The notes below the pieces were generated by a model. The model had not been told where the DNA came from. It ran no database searches and saw nothing but the letters and a program-made list of their open reading frames with translations. Below are positions 9,441 to 18,879 of a stretch of DNA of 64,000 nt, piece after piece. The stretch is from Bradyrhizobium sp. B124 (GTDB taxonomy: Bacteria > Pseudomonadota > Alphaproteobacteria > Rhizobiales > Xanthobacteraceae), in contig NZ_CP152413.1 in assembly GCF_038967635.1 (NCBI RefSeq), positions 7,568,001-7,632,000 on the forward strand, read 5' to 3'. The position numbers and the translations under genes were made by a program. Position 1 is the stretch's first letter. Every line of letters starts with the position of its first letter.

Positions 9441-9456
9441 AGCAAGCGGCATGCCG
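9441..9456 (-). promoter_or_regulatory. Possible sigma-54 (-24/-12) promoter for the 7672-9369 gene
   Basis: Read on the minus strand the site is CGGCATGCCGCTTGCT, which keeps the GG and GC dinucleotides exactly 10 bp apart and matches TGGCACG-N4-TTGCW except for two positions in the -24 box. The predicted start of transcription is about 60 nt before the ATG. No exact TGT-N10-ACA NifA site is seen upstream (a TGT-N9-ACA occurs near 9530). Confidence 0.35.
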
Positions 9457-9854
9457 CTTAAAAGAGGCTCTCCAGGTGCCAGGTACGCGTCAAATTTGCG
9501 ACATTGGGGTTCAACCCGACAATCGCGCTGTTAGCGTTCGACAGTAATGTTGCGAAACGCGAAGCCGCCATTCTCGCTGTAACACGAGAAGGCGACTCCG
9601 TTGGTCTGAACAGAATCGCGAATTGGCTGTCGAGGCTCACGTGAAGCGTTCGAAGCCCAGTGGACATTATCAATACGAGCCGTGCCGGCCTGGACGCTGG
9701 ATCCTTCTATCTGCCGAGGGAAGACACTTGGTTCGCTGCGCCATTGGAATCCGCCTCGTGCGAAAACATTTGACGAGCGATCATTCGGGCAACGCGGCAC
9801 GCAGAGGAGACGCTCGTCATCAGCCTCGGCTGGCTTGTCATGATTACCCACGCG

Positions 9855-10036
9855 ACTGGGTCGAACTCGACCGCCAGTTGATGGCGCAATGGATGGGTAA
9901 GCTCGGCTTCGAGCTGGAGATCGTGGCCGACTACGTCTTCAGCGAGGTCAAGAAGGCCGAACGGGCTTTTGCCGACGAAACCACCTTGCCGACGCTCGCT
10001 CCCGGCTCCGGATCGACGATAACGGCCTACTTATGA
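9855..10036 (+). pseudogene. IS66 tnpC, 5' half-fragment interrupted by an IS1111-type element
   Basis: The frame encodes a typical IS66 transposase segment ending FADETTLPTLAPGSGSTITA, i.e. the first catalytic-Asp region (ADET). The open frame stops where the IS1111-type element begins; the continuation resumes at about 11401. The N-terminal half of tnpC is absent. Confidence 0.8.
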
Positions 10037-11400
10037 TGGAGTGGACGCCCCCGCCGGACGGCATCGATGTGCCAAAGTGGGGGTGTTGAGCACCACTTAA
10101 GGGAGGCGTCCGTGTCAGAAGTTATCACAATCGGTCTGGATATCGCCAAGCACGTTTTTCACGTTCACGGAGCGGATGAACGGGGTCGAGCGATGTTCTG
10201 CAAACGGATCAGCCGAGGAAAGCTGCTGGATTTCTTCGCAGCCCAGCCGAGTTGCACGGTAGCTCTGGAGGCATGTGGCGGAGCCCATCACTGGGCCCGT
10301 CAACTCGCCCAGCTTGGCCATGAAGTTCGGCTGATCCCTCCCGCCTACGTAAAGCCGTTTGTGAAGCGGCAAAAGAATGACGCGATCGATGCCGAGGCGA
10401 TCTGCGAAGCAGCGCAGCGGCCGAGCATGCGGTTCGTGGCCGTGAAGAGCGAACAGCAACAGGCGGCGGGTCTGCTGTTTCGAACCCGTGATCTGTTGGT
10501 GCGGCAGCGAACCCAGCTCATCAACGCGATCCGGGGACACCTCACTGAATATGGCTGGATCGCACCGAAAGGCCCGTCGCATGTGGCGATGCTTGCCGAC
10601 CTGATCGACGAAGACGCGATGGCCAGCTCGCTTCCTGAAGCTGCCCACCCCATGTTCCGATTGATGTTGGACCTGCTCGCTGGCCTCAACAGCAAGATCG
10701 CAGATCTCGACCAGGAGATCGCGCGACGCGCTCGCGAGGACGCGGTATCGCGCAGGCTGATGACCGTTCCTGGCATCGGCCCAATCTCTGCCACTGCGAT
10801 CGCCGCCCTAGCACCGCCAGCCGCGACCTTTACCAAGGGCCGTGACTTTGCCGCCTGGTTGGGCCTCACGCCCCTTCAAAGATCGACGGGTGGCAAACAG
10901 AAGCTTGGCGCGACATCCAAAATGGGTGAACGCACGCTCAGGCGCCTACTCATCATCGGCAGTAGCGCCGTCGTGCGACAGGCGAGCAAACGCGGCGCGC
11001 CAAAGGGGTCTTGGCTCGAACAGATGCTGGCTCGCAAACCGCGCATGCTGGTAACCGTCGCGCTCGCGAACAAGATGGCGCGGATCGTCTGGGCGCTGCT
11101 TATAAAGCAGGAGAACTACAGGGCTCCGGTCGCAGCCAAGGCGTGAGCCTGGCGGGCCTGAGGTCGTCGCAGGTGTAGTCGGTCGAAGGAGGGTATGGCG
11201 CAACAGTCGGTGAGACGGGGCCGGAAGAACCAGATGTACCCATCGTGCCCAGAGCACGCACTTATGATTTGGTTCCGGTCCGCGAACTCCCATACGGGCC
11301 CGCAGCTCCATCGCTGCATCAGAGGCCGGACAGATGGCAGCATCCGACCACGTGCCAATCTTCTTCAAAAACCGCTTGCATCTGGCGGGGCGTCCACAGA
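10036..11400 (+). mobile_element. IS110-family element (IS1111 type), inserted in IS66 tnpC
   Basis: The two halves of an IS66 transposase gene flank this block and read continuously when it is removed (..ITAYL / WAYARDDRTFG.. sense). Ends are related inverted sequences: GGAGTGGACGCCCCCGCC at the left and, complemented, CTGTGGACGCCCCGCC at the right. One intact transposase gene fills the first 1.1 kb; about 250 bp without coding potential follow (11147-11400), where IS1111-type elements are expected to encode their guide RNA. Confidence 0.8.
10112..11146 (+). CDS. IS110/IS1111-family DEDD transposase
   Basis: A 344-residue transposase; GTG at 10112 is preferred over the upstream in-frame start at 10067 because it follows GGGAGG at good spacing and gives the usual MSEVITIGLDIAK beginning. 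The RuvC-like DEDD residues are visible in GLDIAKHVF, ALEACGGAHHW and KNDAIDAEAI, and the C-terminal Tnp20 domain carries the conserved serine in IIGSSAVVRQA. Length is normal for the family, and no frameshift is seen, so it may be functional. It shares the block layout of two other IS1111-type transposases in the window (35412-36477, frameshifted; 53805-54075, truncated). Confidence 0.9.
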   Translation: MSEVITIGLDIAKHVFHVHGADERGRAMFCKRISRGKLLDFFAAQPSCTVALEACGGAHHWARQLAQLGHEVRLIPPAYVKPFVKRQKNDAIDAEAICEAAQRPSMRFVAVKSEQQQAAGLLFRTRDLLVRQRTQLINAIRGHLTEYGWIAPKGPSHVAMLADLIDEDAMASSLPEAAHPMFRLMLDLLAGLNSKIADLDQEIARRAREDAVSRRLMTVPGIGPISATAIAALAPPAATFTKGRDFAAWLGLTPLQRSTGGKQKLGATSKMGERTLRRLLIIGSSAVVRQASKRGAPKGSWLEQMLARKPRMLVTVALANKMARIVWALLIKQENYRAPVAAKA

Positions 11401-12147
11401 TGGGCCTATGCCAGAGATGACCGAACCTTTGGCCGCAGCGGTCCCCGATGGTGGCTTATCGCTTCGAAGACAGCCGCTCCGGCGAATGCGCGGTCCGCCA
11501 TCTCAATGGTTATCGAAGCATCCCGCAAGTGGATGGCTATGCCGCCTATAACAAGTTGGCGCGCCCCGATCGCGGCAATGATGGCATCACATTGGCTGGC
11601 TGCAGGTCACACAGCAGACGCAAGTTCTACGAGCTGCATGTTGCAGGGAGCTCGAAAGCGACAACGACGACTGTCGAGCGGATGGCAAGGCTCTGGCAGA
11701 TCGAGAAGACCGTGCGCGGGCAAAGCCCCGACGCTCGCGTTGCCCCGCGTCAGCAAGCCTCCGCGGCGGTCGTCGCAGATCTCTTCGACCTCTGGCAGCA
11801 GACCTTGCGGCGGACCTCCGGCAAATCAAAACTGGCCGAGGCGATCCGCTATGTCGCCTCGCGCCGTGCCATCTTCGAATGCTTCCTCACCGGCGGCCGC
11901 ATTGAGCTCGACTCCAACAGTGTCGAGCGCGCCATCAGCCGACAAACAATTGCGAGAAAGAATAGCCTCTTCGCGGGCAGCGACGGCGGCGGACGAACCT
12001 GGGCAACCATCGCTACGCTGCTGCAGACAGCGAAAAATGAACAACGTCGATCCATTCGCCTGGCCCCGCCTAACACTTCAGCGTATCGCCAACGGCTGGC
12101 CGAGCAGCGAAATCGACGCGCTTATGCCATGGGACCGCGCCGCCTGA
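11401..12147 (+). pseudogene. IS66 tnpC, 3' half-fragment
   Basis: This is the continuation of the fragment ending at 10036. It encodes the IS66 core (RFEDSRSG, QVDGYAAYN, DSNSVERAI, AGSDGGGRTWA motifs) and then shifts frame near 12035 before the tail MNNVDPFAW..IDALMPW. Changes such as a shift near 11450 and DSNSVERAISRQT instead of the usual DNNxxERxIRPxA pattern show decay. Its frame is open into the downstream effector gene, which makes a misleading 689-codon fusion frame. Confidence 0.8.
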
Positions 12148-12215
12148 CGGCCTCAGCTTGCTTTGAATTACCCACATCTGCCGCCTCAAGGCCGACACCG
12201 CTTTTGTCATCGAGG

Positions 12216-12240
12216 TTGTCAGCATCTTGTAAGCTAAGCC
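12216..12240 (+). promoter_or_regulatory. tts-box-like site (TtsI-type promoter) for the 12297 gene
   Basis: GTCAG at 12218 is followed by CATCTTGTA and AGCTAAGC, matching the rhizobial tts-box pattern GTCAG-N3-N6-AGCT with the usual spacing. It lies 57 bp before the start codon and just after the IS66 fragment. In rhizobia such boxes are bound by TtsI, which switches on type III secretion genes in response to flavonoids through NodD/NodW. Confidence 0.6.
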
Positions 12241-12296
12241 CCGCAATCTACCGTAATCAAAGACCCGCTGTGGCGGTTCTCAACGGGAGACGAGGC

Positions 12297-13517
12297 ATGG
12301 ATTCTATCGATCGAGCTTTGGCTGCACGCACTGTGCCAACAATCAACGAAGAGGGAGAAATCCGGCGTTCGAGTACGGAAGCTACCCCACCAGCCGATCC
12401 AACGGACTCTCGCCAGCAGCCAAGCGCGCTGAGAATGGTCGAATCATCCAACGGGGGGGACAATTCGCTGGGCAGTATGTCCGGGGAATTCCGCGCAGTG
12501 CTGGCCGGGGTACAGGAACGTCTCCCGTATTCTCGCATGAATCGCCCCTATCGTGAGTCCGCGTTGCGTGACGGTCCTCGCTTTGTGCGCAACCCGTCGC
12601 CGGGCCGCGCTGGAGACAGCTCTGAGGGGATTCTCGACCGCAACGCCGTTTTAGACTCCTCGGGCGGTTTTGCCTCAGAGGCTGATATTAACGATTATCG
12701 GCAGTGGTGTGCTGAGCGGTTGGCCAGCAGTAGCCTGGGAGCCAATCCACTGGCCTTGTCCGTTGCTTCGGCGGAGCGGTCGCCGCTTGCGTTGCCTAAC
12801 GATGCTCGCCTTGTGCCGCATGGTGGGGCCCGTGAACCGACCACCCCCCCGGGTCAGCAAACCGTTTCATCGCCTTCCATCGCGCCTGTGCGTCATCACC
12901 AGGCCCAGGCCTTGGAGCGTCGAATCGACTCCGTCGACACTTTCGAGAACTACATCGAGAGCCAAGACGACACTAGCGATAGCTTGAATTTCACTGCTTC
13001 AGAGGAGAACCTGCGTCGCCAGCGCACCCTCCTCGAGTTGGCTCGACTGGAGCCCTCCCGTGACAGGGTACGCAGCGACGACTCAACGCTGCGCGAATTC
13101 GCCCACGCATTCGCGCTTCAGCGCGGCCAGCGAGCTGGGCCGTCTGTCGCGGGTCCGGCCCGCGAGCCCGGCTTTCAGAATCAGGAAGCCGCCGGGCCCT
13201 CGTCTTCCGCCGAGCCTTCACGCCATCGCCAGCGACTGGATCGCGCAGCAACAGGACCAATCAATAACTCCGGGCCACCGGATTTCGGGCCTGCTGTCGG
13301 CCCGAACTGGGTCCATCGTGATCAACCGGCCCCCGATCTTCTGATTCTTCAGTTAGATCAGCAGGGCTTACTGCCGAGTTCGAGCGAGCCGCAGACGAGC
13401 ATCGACATCTTTAGCGTGCCCTATACAGTTGTGCGGGGTCCGGGAGGACCTCGGGACATTCGCCTCTTCCGCAACCGGTACGTTCCGCCGCCGCAATCTC
13501 GTATCGCCACGCCGTGA
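12297..13517 (+). CDS. Candidate type III secreted effector, unknown family
   Basis: A 406-residue protein starting at ATG 12297 (MDSIDRALAARTVPTINEE), chosen because GGGAGACGAGG precedes it and a tts-box-like site lies about 57 bp upstream; the longer open frame back to 11448 is IS66 transposase sequence. The protein is rich in Ser, Pro, Arg and Gln, has no transmembrane segment or signal peptide, and has a Ser/Thr-rich N-terminus typical of type III effectors. No catalytic motif was recognised. A short predicted helical segment (ENLRRQRTLLELARLEPSR, about residues 233-251) stands out. The call rests on the promoter and composition, not on homology. No T3SS structural genes lie in this window. 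Confidence 0.6.
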   Translation: MDSIDRALAARTVPTINEEGEIRRSSTEATPPADPTDSRQQPSALRMVESSNGGDNSLGSMSGEFRAVLAGVQERLPYSRMNRPYRESALRDGPRFVRNPSPGRAGDSSEGILDRNAVLDSSGGFASEADINDYRQWCAERLASSSLGANPLALSVASAERSPLALPNDARLVPHGGAREPTTPPGQQTVSSPSIAPVRHHQAQALERRIDSVDTFENYIESQDDTSDSLNFTASEENLRRQRTLLELARLEPSRDRVRSDDSTLREFAHAFALQRGQRAGPSVAGPAREPGFQNQEAAGPSSSAEPSRHRQRLDRAATGPINNSGPPDFGPAVGPNWVHRDQPAPDLLILQLDQQGLLPSSSEPQTSIDIFSVPYTVVRGPGGPRDIRLFRNRYVPPPQSRIATP

Positions 13518-13654
13518 GCAGCCCGCGTGCGGGTTCCAATGATCGCGCGCAGTTATTGATCGGGATAGGGGGGAGCCTAGCAGCTCCGCCCCTCGCTGCG
13601 CGCCCCGCGTGATGCCCGGGCGGTCGACACAGTGCGTAGCTCACCGGACTTCGC

Positions 13655-13990
13655 TTAGAGGCGATTGTGGTCGCGGCTGCGAAGCCGGTAGCGGCAAAAA
13701 AAGCGCGCGCTGATAGCTTCCCGCGTCGACGGATGTGTTCTGCGGCATACCGGCCGCTGCATATCGTCTGGCAGGCTCGGTGATTTCGGGCTGTCGTGGA
13801 TGTGGCCCGAGCCGGAGCGCCTCGTCTTCAGAGGGCGAGATAGACTGAACACCGGACGAGCCAATCCCGTCCGGATCTCGTTGATTCGGTCCTCCACTTC
13901 CCTTGAAGACTTAATTGAACCCGTCGCATCGGCGATGAGGCCCCCATTGCCGGAGGAGGCCGATGTCAGGTGTACGGTTAGCCAGGTCAC
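13655..13990 (-). CDS. Small hypothetical protein, translationally overlapping the GNAT gene
   Basis: A possible 111-residue product whose GTG start overlaps the TGA stop of the upstream acetyltransferase frame (GTGA, 13987-13990), the arrangement expected of translationally coupled genes. The first half (MTWLTVHLTSASSGNGGLIA..VEDRINEIRTGL) looks protein-like; the Arg-rich second half may be out of frame. No family recognised. Confidence 0.3.
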   Translation of the reverse strand: MTWLTVHLTSASSGNGGLIADATGSIKSSREVEDRINEIRTGLARPVFSLSRPLKTRRSGSGHIHDSPKSPSLPDDMQRPVCRRTHPSTREAISARFFCRYRLRSRDHNRL

Positions 13991-14703
13991 AGAAGCCTCC
14001 TTCGTCGCCTTTCTCCCGCAGGTGTGAAGCCCATGCTTTCATAGAATGCGACCAACCTCTCCGCGCCGGGGTGGCCGGCCAGGGGAAGAGACACCTCGAT
14101 CATGGGCCATCCCCGCGCTCGCGCCTCGCGGTCCACGGCGGCCAGAAGCCATCTCCCATGTTGAGCCGAGCGATAGCGCGGATCGACCCAAAGCTCCTGC
14201 AGAACGCCATAATGGCCTGAAGCCCTGACCGCGAAGACCTGGGAGACGACGGCAATGCCGATCACTTCGGCTGCGGGCACATTCTCCATTATCAAGGCGA
14301 AGCCAAGGCGCGAATCCATGGCCATTTGCCCAGCAACGCCGACCGCGACCTGTAGCTCGAATTGCGGCCCCGGTCCGCCGAGCTCGGTGAGAAGTGCCTG
14401 CACACACTTAGCAATAGTGTCCCGATCCTGGAATCTTGCCCTGCGAACACGATGCGCGGAATCGGCTACTATTTTCTCGCCCGCTTCATTATCTGCGCCA
14501 TGGATCACCAGGGCATGATCCGGGTCGCCTGTTACGGCCTCGGCAATTTCACGGATCGGCTCGCGCGCCATGAGGAGGATCTCGTCGAACTCCGCATTGG
14601 GATCGGACAACGCCACGATGGCGCCGCCGCAACCGATGCTCAGGTTTCCTGGTCCCGGCGAGAGAATAATGCGGTCGTGAGGGATTTTGCGAATTTCCTC
14701 CAC
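13987..14703 (-). CDS. GNAT acetyltransferase domain fused to a trpG remnant
   Basis: The 238-codon frame begins with EEIRKIPHDRIILSPGPGN, which is the SPGPG region of anthranilate synthase component II, continues through an unassigned segment of about 60 residues, and ends with a GNAT N-acetyltransferase domain (about 90-238). The acetyl-CoA loop is visible as RSAQHGRWLL, and the C-terminal FYESMGF motif is typical. The GNAT part may be a functional gene with an internal start, or the whole may be a deletion chimera. Substrate unknown. Confidence 0.55.
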   Translation of the reverse strand: MEEIRKIPHDRIILSPGPGNLSIGCGGAIVALSDPNAEFDEILLMAREPIREIAEAVTGDPDHALVIHGADNEAGEKIVADSAHRVRRARFQDRDTIAKCVQALLTELGGPGPQFELQVAVGVAGQMAMDSRLGFALIMENVPAAEVIGIAVVSQVFAVRASGHYGVLQELWVDPRYRSAQHGRWLLAAVDREARARGWPMIEVSLPLAGHPGAERLVAFYESMGFTPAGERRRRRLL

Positions 14704-14843
14704 GGTGCAGCGTTATCAAAGACAATGGCTTCTTTACCATTTACCTCGCCAACCATCTGGGCGATGTTGAACGTAAAGGAGTCGAAGTTGTCGATCAGGA
14801 TCACCGATTGCTCAAAGCTTGTCTCGCTTGCTGCCATCTTCAT
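14700..14843 (-). pseudogene. trpG-like (anthranilate synthase component II) N-terminal remnant
   Basis: Frame from ATG 14843 encodes VILIDNFDSFTFNIAQMVGE, the hallmark N-terminus of glutamine amidotransferase TrpG/PabA (DNxDSFTxN). A frameshift near 14700 moves the SPGPG motif into the next frame, after which the glutaminase domain (including the nucleophilic Cys) is lost. Confidence 0.65.
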
Positions 14844-15032
14844 GCCCTGCTGCGGACGGTCGCGTTTGATCAGCCCACATTCGTCAAGCTGCAGGTGGCA
14901 TGTTTCCGTCGTTTAAATCGCCTGCTAATTTTGGTAGTTGACTGAACGTATGTTGCTGCATCTCACTACGATGACGAGAAGTGGTCCGAGGACAATCATG
15001 GTGGCACATGTCCGTGAGATAAAGGAGTGATG

Positions 15033-15290
15033 TTAAATTGATCCAGGGAAGTCTGACGACGGCTGGCTCGGCCCTCCCATTTTAGATCCACGACATCCAT
15101 TTAAAGCGCAAAAATATCCCTCAAGCTCGACGACCGCTCGCTGCTCCCACTCCTCAGCCTGCGTCAGCAACGAGATTCGTTGAACCGGACGGAATGTCGC
15201 GGCCTGACGGCACAGCGACGCTATTGCTCGGTAGCGACGCACGTTTTCCATAACAGCCAGTCCGGTCACGTTCGAATCTCCTCTTTCCAT
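15033..15290 (-). CDS. Small conserved-looking hypothetical protein
   Basis: An 85-residue product from ATG 15290 (ATG 15251 is an alternative). Its core, YRAIASLCRQAATFRPVQRI followed by a helix ending EEWEQRAVVELEGYF, resembles a short helical module I recall from small Bradyrhizobium proteins. No function is known. The frame is open further upstream to 15647, but that part looks unstructured. Confidence 0.4.
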   Translation of the reverse strand: MERGDSNVTGLAVMENVRRYRAIASLCRQAATFRPVQRISLLTQAEEWEQRAVVELEGYFCALNGCRGSKMGGPSQPSSDFPGSI

Positions 15291-16240
15291 GCCGGCTGGA
15301 AGTTGTGCCAGAACGATTGTCGATTGGTTAGCGACCAGATCGGTAATCCTGCATGGTTGGTAAATCCTTACAACACGTCCTGTCGAACAGTAGCCAGCGG
15401 GATGGCGATGGCAAAAATCAGACCAACGACAAGGACCCACGATGAGACGCTTCTTGTTTCTCTGCTCAAGATTGCGAGAATACGCAGCGGTGTTCGGTCG
15501 AAGAACCACGTGCGGCGATTGGCCTTCATGATGTCCGCCGGGAAGCTGCATGTCTTGCGCTGCCATCCCAGGGGTCACGTGCTTGTCGGACACGGAAGGT
15601 GAGGCGAAGCTCGGGCCGTTCCCAACCAAATCGAGGACAATCCGCATGCTTCATCCAGCCCGGCCCGCATGCACCGCGCTCGGAGCTGTGTTCGCGTTCT
15701 GGCCGCAGACACCTACAGAGCAAGGTTCGCGGCTTCAGCCGGATAAAAGCCCTTGCCGCATTTAGAGTTCGCGGAGCTTCTGAGTGAGGCACAACCGTGC
15801 CGGCAGTTCCAATGCGACCAGCCCGTTCGCTTTAGATGATGGCAAAGACAAGCAGGCTCGAGCAAAGTGGCGCGAGGCTCGTCACGGTCAGTGAAGGCTA
15901 CCGGAGACAGGGTTTGATCGCGCATGCCCCCCGATTGCCGCCGGGGAAGAGAGACCGACAGCTCGCTGCCTTCTTACGCCTTGCAGCTAGATTATTAATC
16001 GATCTTGGTCACATCTATCCCACTCCTTCAAGGAGGAGGCAATGACATCTTTTCCGCGTCATGAGGGCATACTTCGTCGAGGTACAGCGCGGCGAAGAGC
16101 GAAGCGAGTTTCGAGGATTCCCTAAAAAGATATACGTCGCCCGGGCGTCTGGCGTGAATGTGTCGCCGTCGCGATGGGCGTCGGGTCAGCTTGTCGCACG
16201 ATGGATCCGCGCCAAACCCACTGATCACTCATCGCTTCTG
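15291..16240. other. 950-bp stretch without a recognised gene
   Basis: Several open frames of 60-110 codons exist on both strands but none has a recognisable motif together with a ribosome-binding site. No terminal repeats or RNA-like structures were noticed. Confidence 0.5.
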
Positions 16241-18001
16241 TCATTTCAAACTGCTTGTGGCTTTTCGGTGCCTGCCGGCAGGCTGTGTTGTCTGATCAAC
16301 CGGAGCGACCGGCTGCGTACGGACTTTGCCGCTTGGGATCTCCGGCAGCATTTCGGCGGTCGCGTGGTCCGGCGTGTCGTCCTTCCAGCGTACTGAGCCG
16401 AATGGCCTCTCCAGCATGCGGCGGACGCGGACCGGCGCGGGACCGATGTGGAAGTGAATTGCTCGCTGCTCCAGTGCACGCTCGGACCGGGTCGGACGGT
16501 TGCGCAAGCGCAGGTAGTCGAACCAGGTCGGGCAGTGGTAGCGCTCGGTCCACAATTCCGGATCGGCAATGTCGCGCGCGATCGAGCAGCCATAGGCACC
16601 GTTGCGCTGGCGCGACAATTGCACCTCCTGCATGACATTATGAAATGCCCGCGCATTTTCCTGTGCAACCCTATATTCAATCTCGACCACGAGAGGCCCG
16701 CTGCGTCCGGTCAAGGCGAGCCGTACCTCGGGATCGGCGAGCAGCTCGGCCTCCTCACCCCGCGCACCGACGCGGGGCATGGGCAGCCAACGGCCGATGA
16801 GTGGTGAGGCGACCATCAGGGCGGCCGAAAGCAGCAGCGCAGTTTCAACCCCGGCCGCGTCGGTCAGATGGCCCCAACCCCAGCTGCCGACGGCAACTCC
16901 GCCTGAGCCCGCCGCCTGATAGGCCGCGAGCGAACGCCCGGCCACCCATCGCGGCGCGGACAACTGCACGCCAATGCTGAACACCGTCCACGCCATCATC
17001 CACACGGCGCCGGCCAGGACCAGCGCCATCGCCGTCAACACCGGTTGGCGGCTGAGCGCGACCGCGGCGATCGCCCCGCCCATTGACAGCGCGCAGGCGC
17101 GGATCGCGGCCTCGCCGCTCATCCGCTTGCGCAGTTCGGTGATACTCAACGCACCGACCACCGCACCCAGGCCAAAGGCGCCGAGCATGATGCCGTAGGT
17201 CTGGGCGTCGCCATGCAAAAGATCGCGCGCCACCAGCGGCATTAGTGCAACGATCGGGCCGCCGATGAGGCCCGTCACCAGGGTCCGAATGAGCACAATT
17301 TTGATCGATGGTGAATTGGTGATGTAACGTACGCCTAACACCATGGCGCGGCTCAGTCGCTCAGGCGGTAGGCGCGAGGGTACACTGATGCGCTTCCAAA
17401 GGAATAACGCGACCATCAGCGGCAGATAGAGCAAGGTGTTGAGCGCGAATGCGGCGACTGCGCCCGCGGTCGCCACCACGACTCCGCCGATCGCCGGACC
17501 CACGCTGCGCGCGATATTGTAGCTGATGCCGTTCAGCGCGACGGCTGCAGGCAGCAGCGCTTCTGAGGGCACCTGTTCGCTGACCGACGATTGCCAGGCG
17601 GGTCCCATCAGCGCCATGCCGCTGCCGACCACGAAGCAGAGCGCAAGCAAGAGGTTCGGTGTGACCAAGCCAAGCCAGGCGATCACCGTCAGTCCGGTTG
17701 CGCCGGCGAACGCAATACCAAGCGAGATCAGCGCCACGATGCGACGGTCAAACATATCAGCGATCGCGCCGGCTGGCATCGAGATCAGCATCACCGGCAG
17801 TAGCAGCGCCGTCTGCACCAGCGCGACCTTGTCAGCCGAGGACGTCATCTGCGTCATCGCCCAGGCCGCACCAACACCTTGAATCAAGATACCGAGGTTG
17901 GAGAGCAGGCTCGCAAGCCAGATGCGTCGGAAGGCCGCGTGCCGCAGCGGAGCCGCGATGCCGTCGGCGCCCCCTGTCTGGACTTTAACTGGATCGGTCA
18001 T
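16241..18001 (-). CDS. MFS exporter (MFS_3/EntS-like) with C-terminal ABM-like domain
   Basis: A 586-residue inner-membrane transporter. Residues about 15-420 carry some twelve hydrophobic segments in the MFS_3 pattern (enterobactin-exporter EntS type), with a loop-2/3 motif FDRRIVALISL near the first third. After residue 420 comes a soluble domain of about 110 residues (VVEIEYRVAQENARAFHNVM..WTERYHCPTW) like the antibiotic-biosynthesis-monooxygenase fold often fused to this subfamily, then a disordered tail. It probably exports a small molecule such as a siderophore or drug, but no biosynthetic genes are adjacent. The start is a plain ATG without a strong Shine-Dalgarno site. Confidence 0.85.
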   Translation of the reverse strand: MTDPVKVQTGGADGIAAPLRHAAFRRIWLASLLSNLGILIQGVGAAWAMTQMTSSADKVALVQTALLLPVMLISMPAGAIADMFDRRIVALISLGIAFAGATGLTVIAWLGLVTPNLLLALCFVVGSGMALMGPAWQSSVSEQVPSEALLPAAVALNGISYNIARSVGPAIGGVVVATAGAVAAFALNTLLYLPLMVALFLWKRISVPSRLPPERLSRAMVLGVRYITNSPSIKIVLIRTLVTGLIGGPIVALMPLVARDLLHGDAQTYGIMLGAFGLGAVVGALSITELRKRMSGEAAIRACALSMGGAIAAVALSRQPVLTAMALVLAGAVWMMAWTVFSIGVQLSAPRWVAGRSLAAYQAAGSGGVAVGSWGWGHLTDAAGVETALLLSAALMVASPLIGRWLPMPRVGARGEEAELLADPEVRLALTGRSGPLVVEIEYRVAQENARAFHNVMQEVQLSRQRNGAYGCSIARDIADPELWTERYHCPTWFDYLRLRNRPTRSERALEQRAIHFHIGPAPVRVRRMLERPFGSVRWKDDTPDHATAEMLPEIPSGKVRTQPVAPVDQTTQPAGRHRKATSSLK

Positions 18002-18879
18002 GTCGGAGCGGTACGATCTACCATGATTCGATTCCGAGACGGATCACAAGGATGTTCCCGGCGCGATACAGCGTCCAAGCGCGGTCGCGAAACGCGATGC
18101 GTTGATCGCTTTTGATGCAGGCGATGATCATGCTGCTTCCATCCGATGCAGCTCATGGCAGCGTCGCGAAGTAACCAGCGACGTGATAGCTGCGCTTCTT
18201 CGACGGCATAGGATGCTCGAATATGCCAGCCAATTTTGCAAGGCTGGCCAGCTGGAGGAGGGGCCAGCGGTTGACCGTTGCGATTTCGACTATCCTGCCA
18301 GCACAGGGGCGCTCCCAAGCCTGGCGAACTGACCCTCGCGGGAAACGGCGGCAGTTGCCGCAAATCTGAAAGCATCTGCAGGTGCAAGCTACTATTCGAA
18401 CTGAACTGCCGAATGGCACGTTCACCACCGGCAGGACGCGGTTCCGACACGGCAAAAAGTCAGATTGGTGCAGGCCGCGTTCTGCTAACACAATAACAGC
18501 GGCCACAAAGAGTACAGGAGTCCACGCGTTTCGACTACTCCAAAAACCACTCTCATTGTGAAGCGGCTCGCTTCCCGGCGCGTTTCCTCTCAGGAAGGCG
18601 AAGGCTCCTCGATGAGAGTTCTCATACCATAGGTAGCATACCGCTTAATCATGCTAAAAAAGTGCAATCTTCCCAGAGAGCGAGCAGGAATAGTGCTCTG
18701 AAGCAGCGCATAGTTGATTTTGCGGTCGAGTACGCTTGTGGATGGCGTGGATTTGTCGGCAAGTCTGTGCGTCGATCAACGTGACTTGCAAGTCGCAGGC
18801 GGATTGGCCAGCACCGGACATTCGATGGTACGCTCTCTCGCCGATGAACGAACTGCGGAAGGTCGTGCTGATTCCGCTC
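18002..18879. other. 880-bp stretch without a recognised gene
   Basis: No coding frame with a recognisable domain is seen on either strand. The right boundary is the first 23-bp terminal repeat of an IS21-family element. Confidence 0.5.

Noticed and set aside
11448..12296. Effector-plus-transposase 689-codon frame as one gene
   Set aside because: The first part is IS66 tnpC; a tts-box-like site, ribosome-binding site and ATG at 12297 define the effector start.
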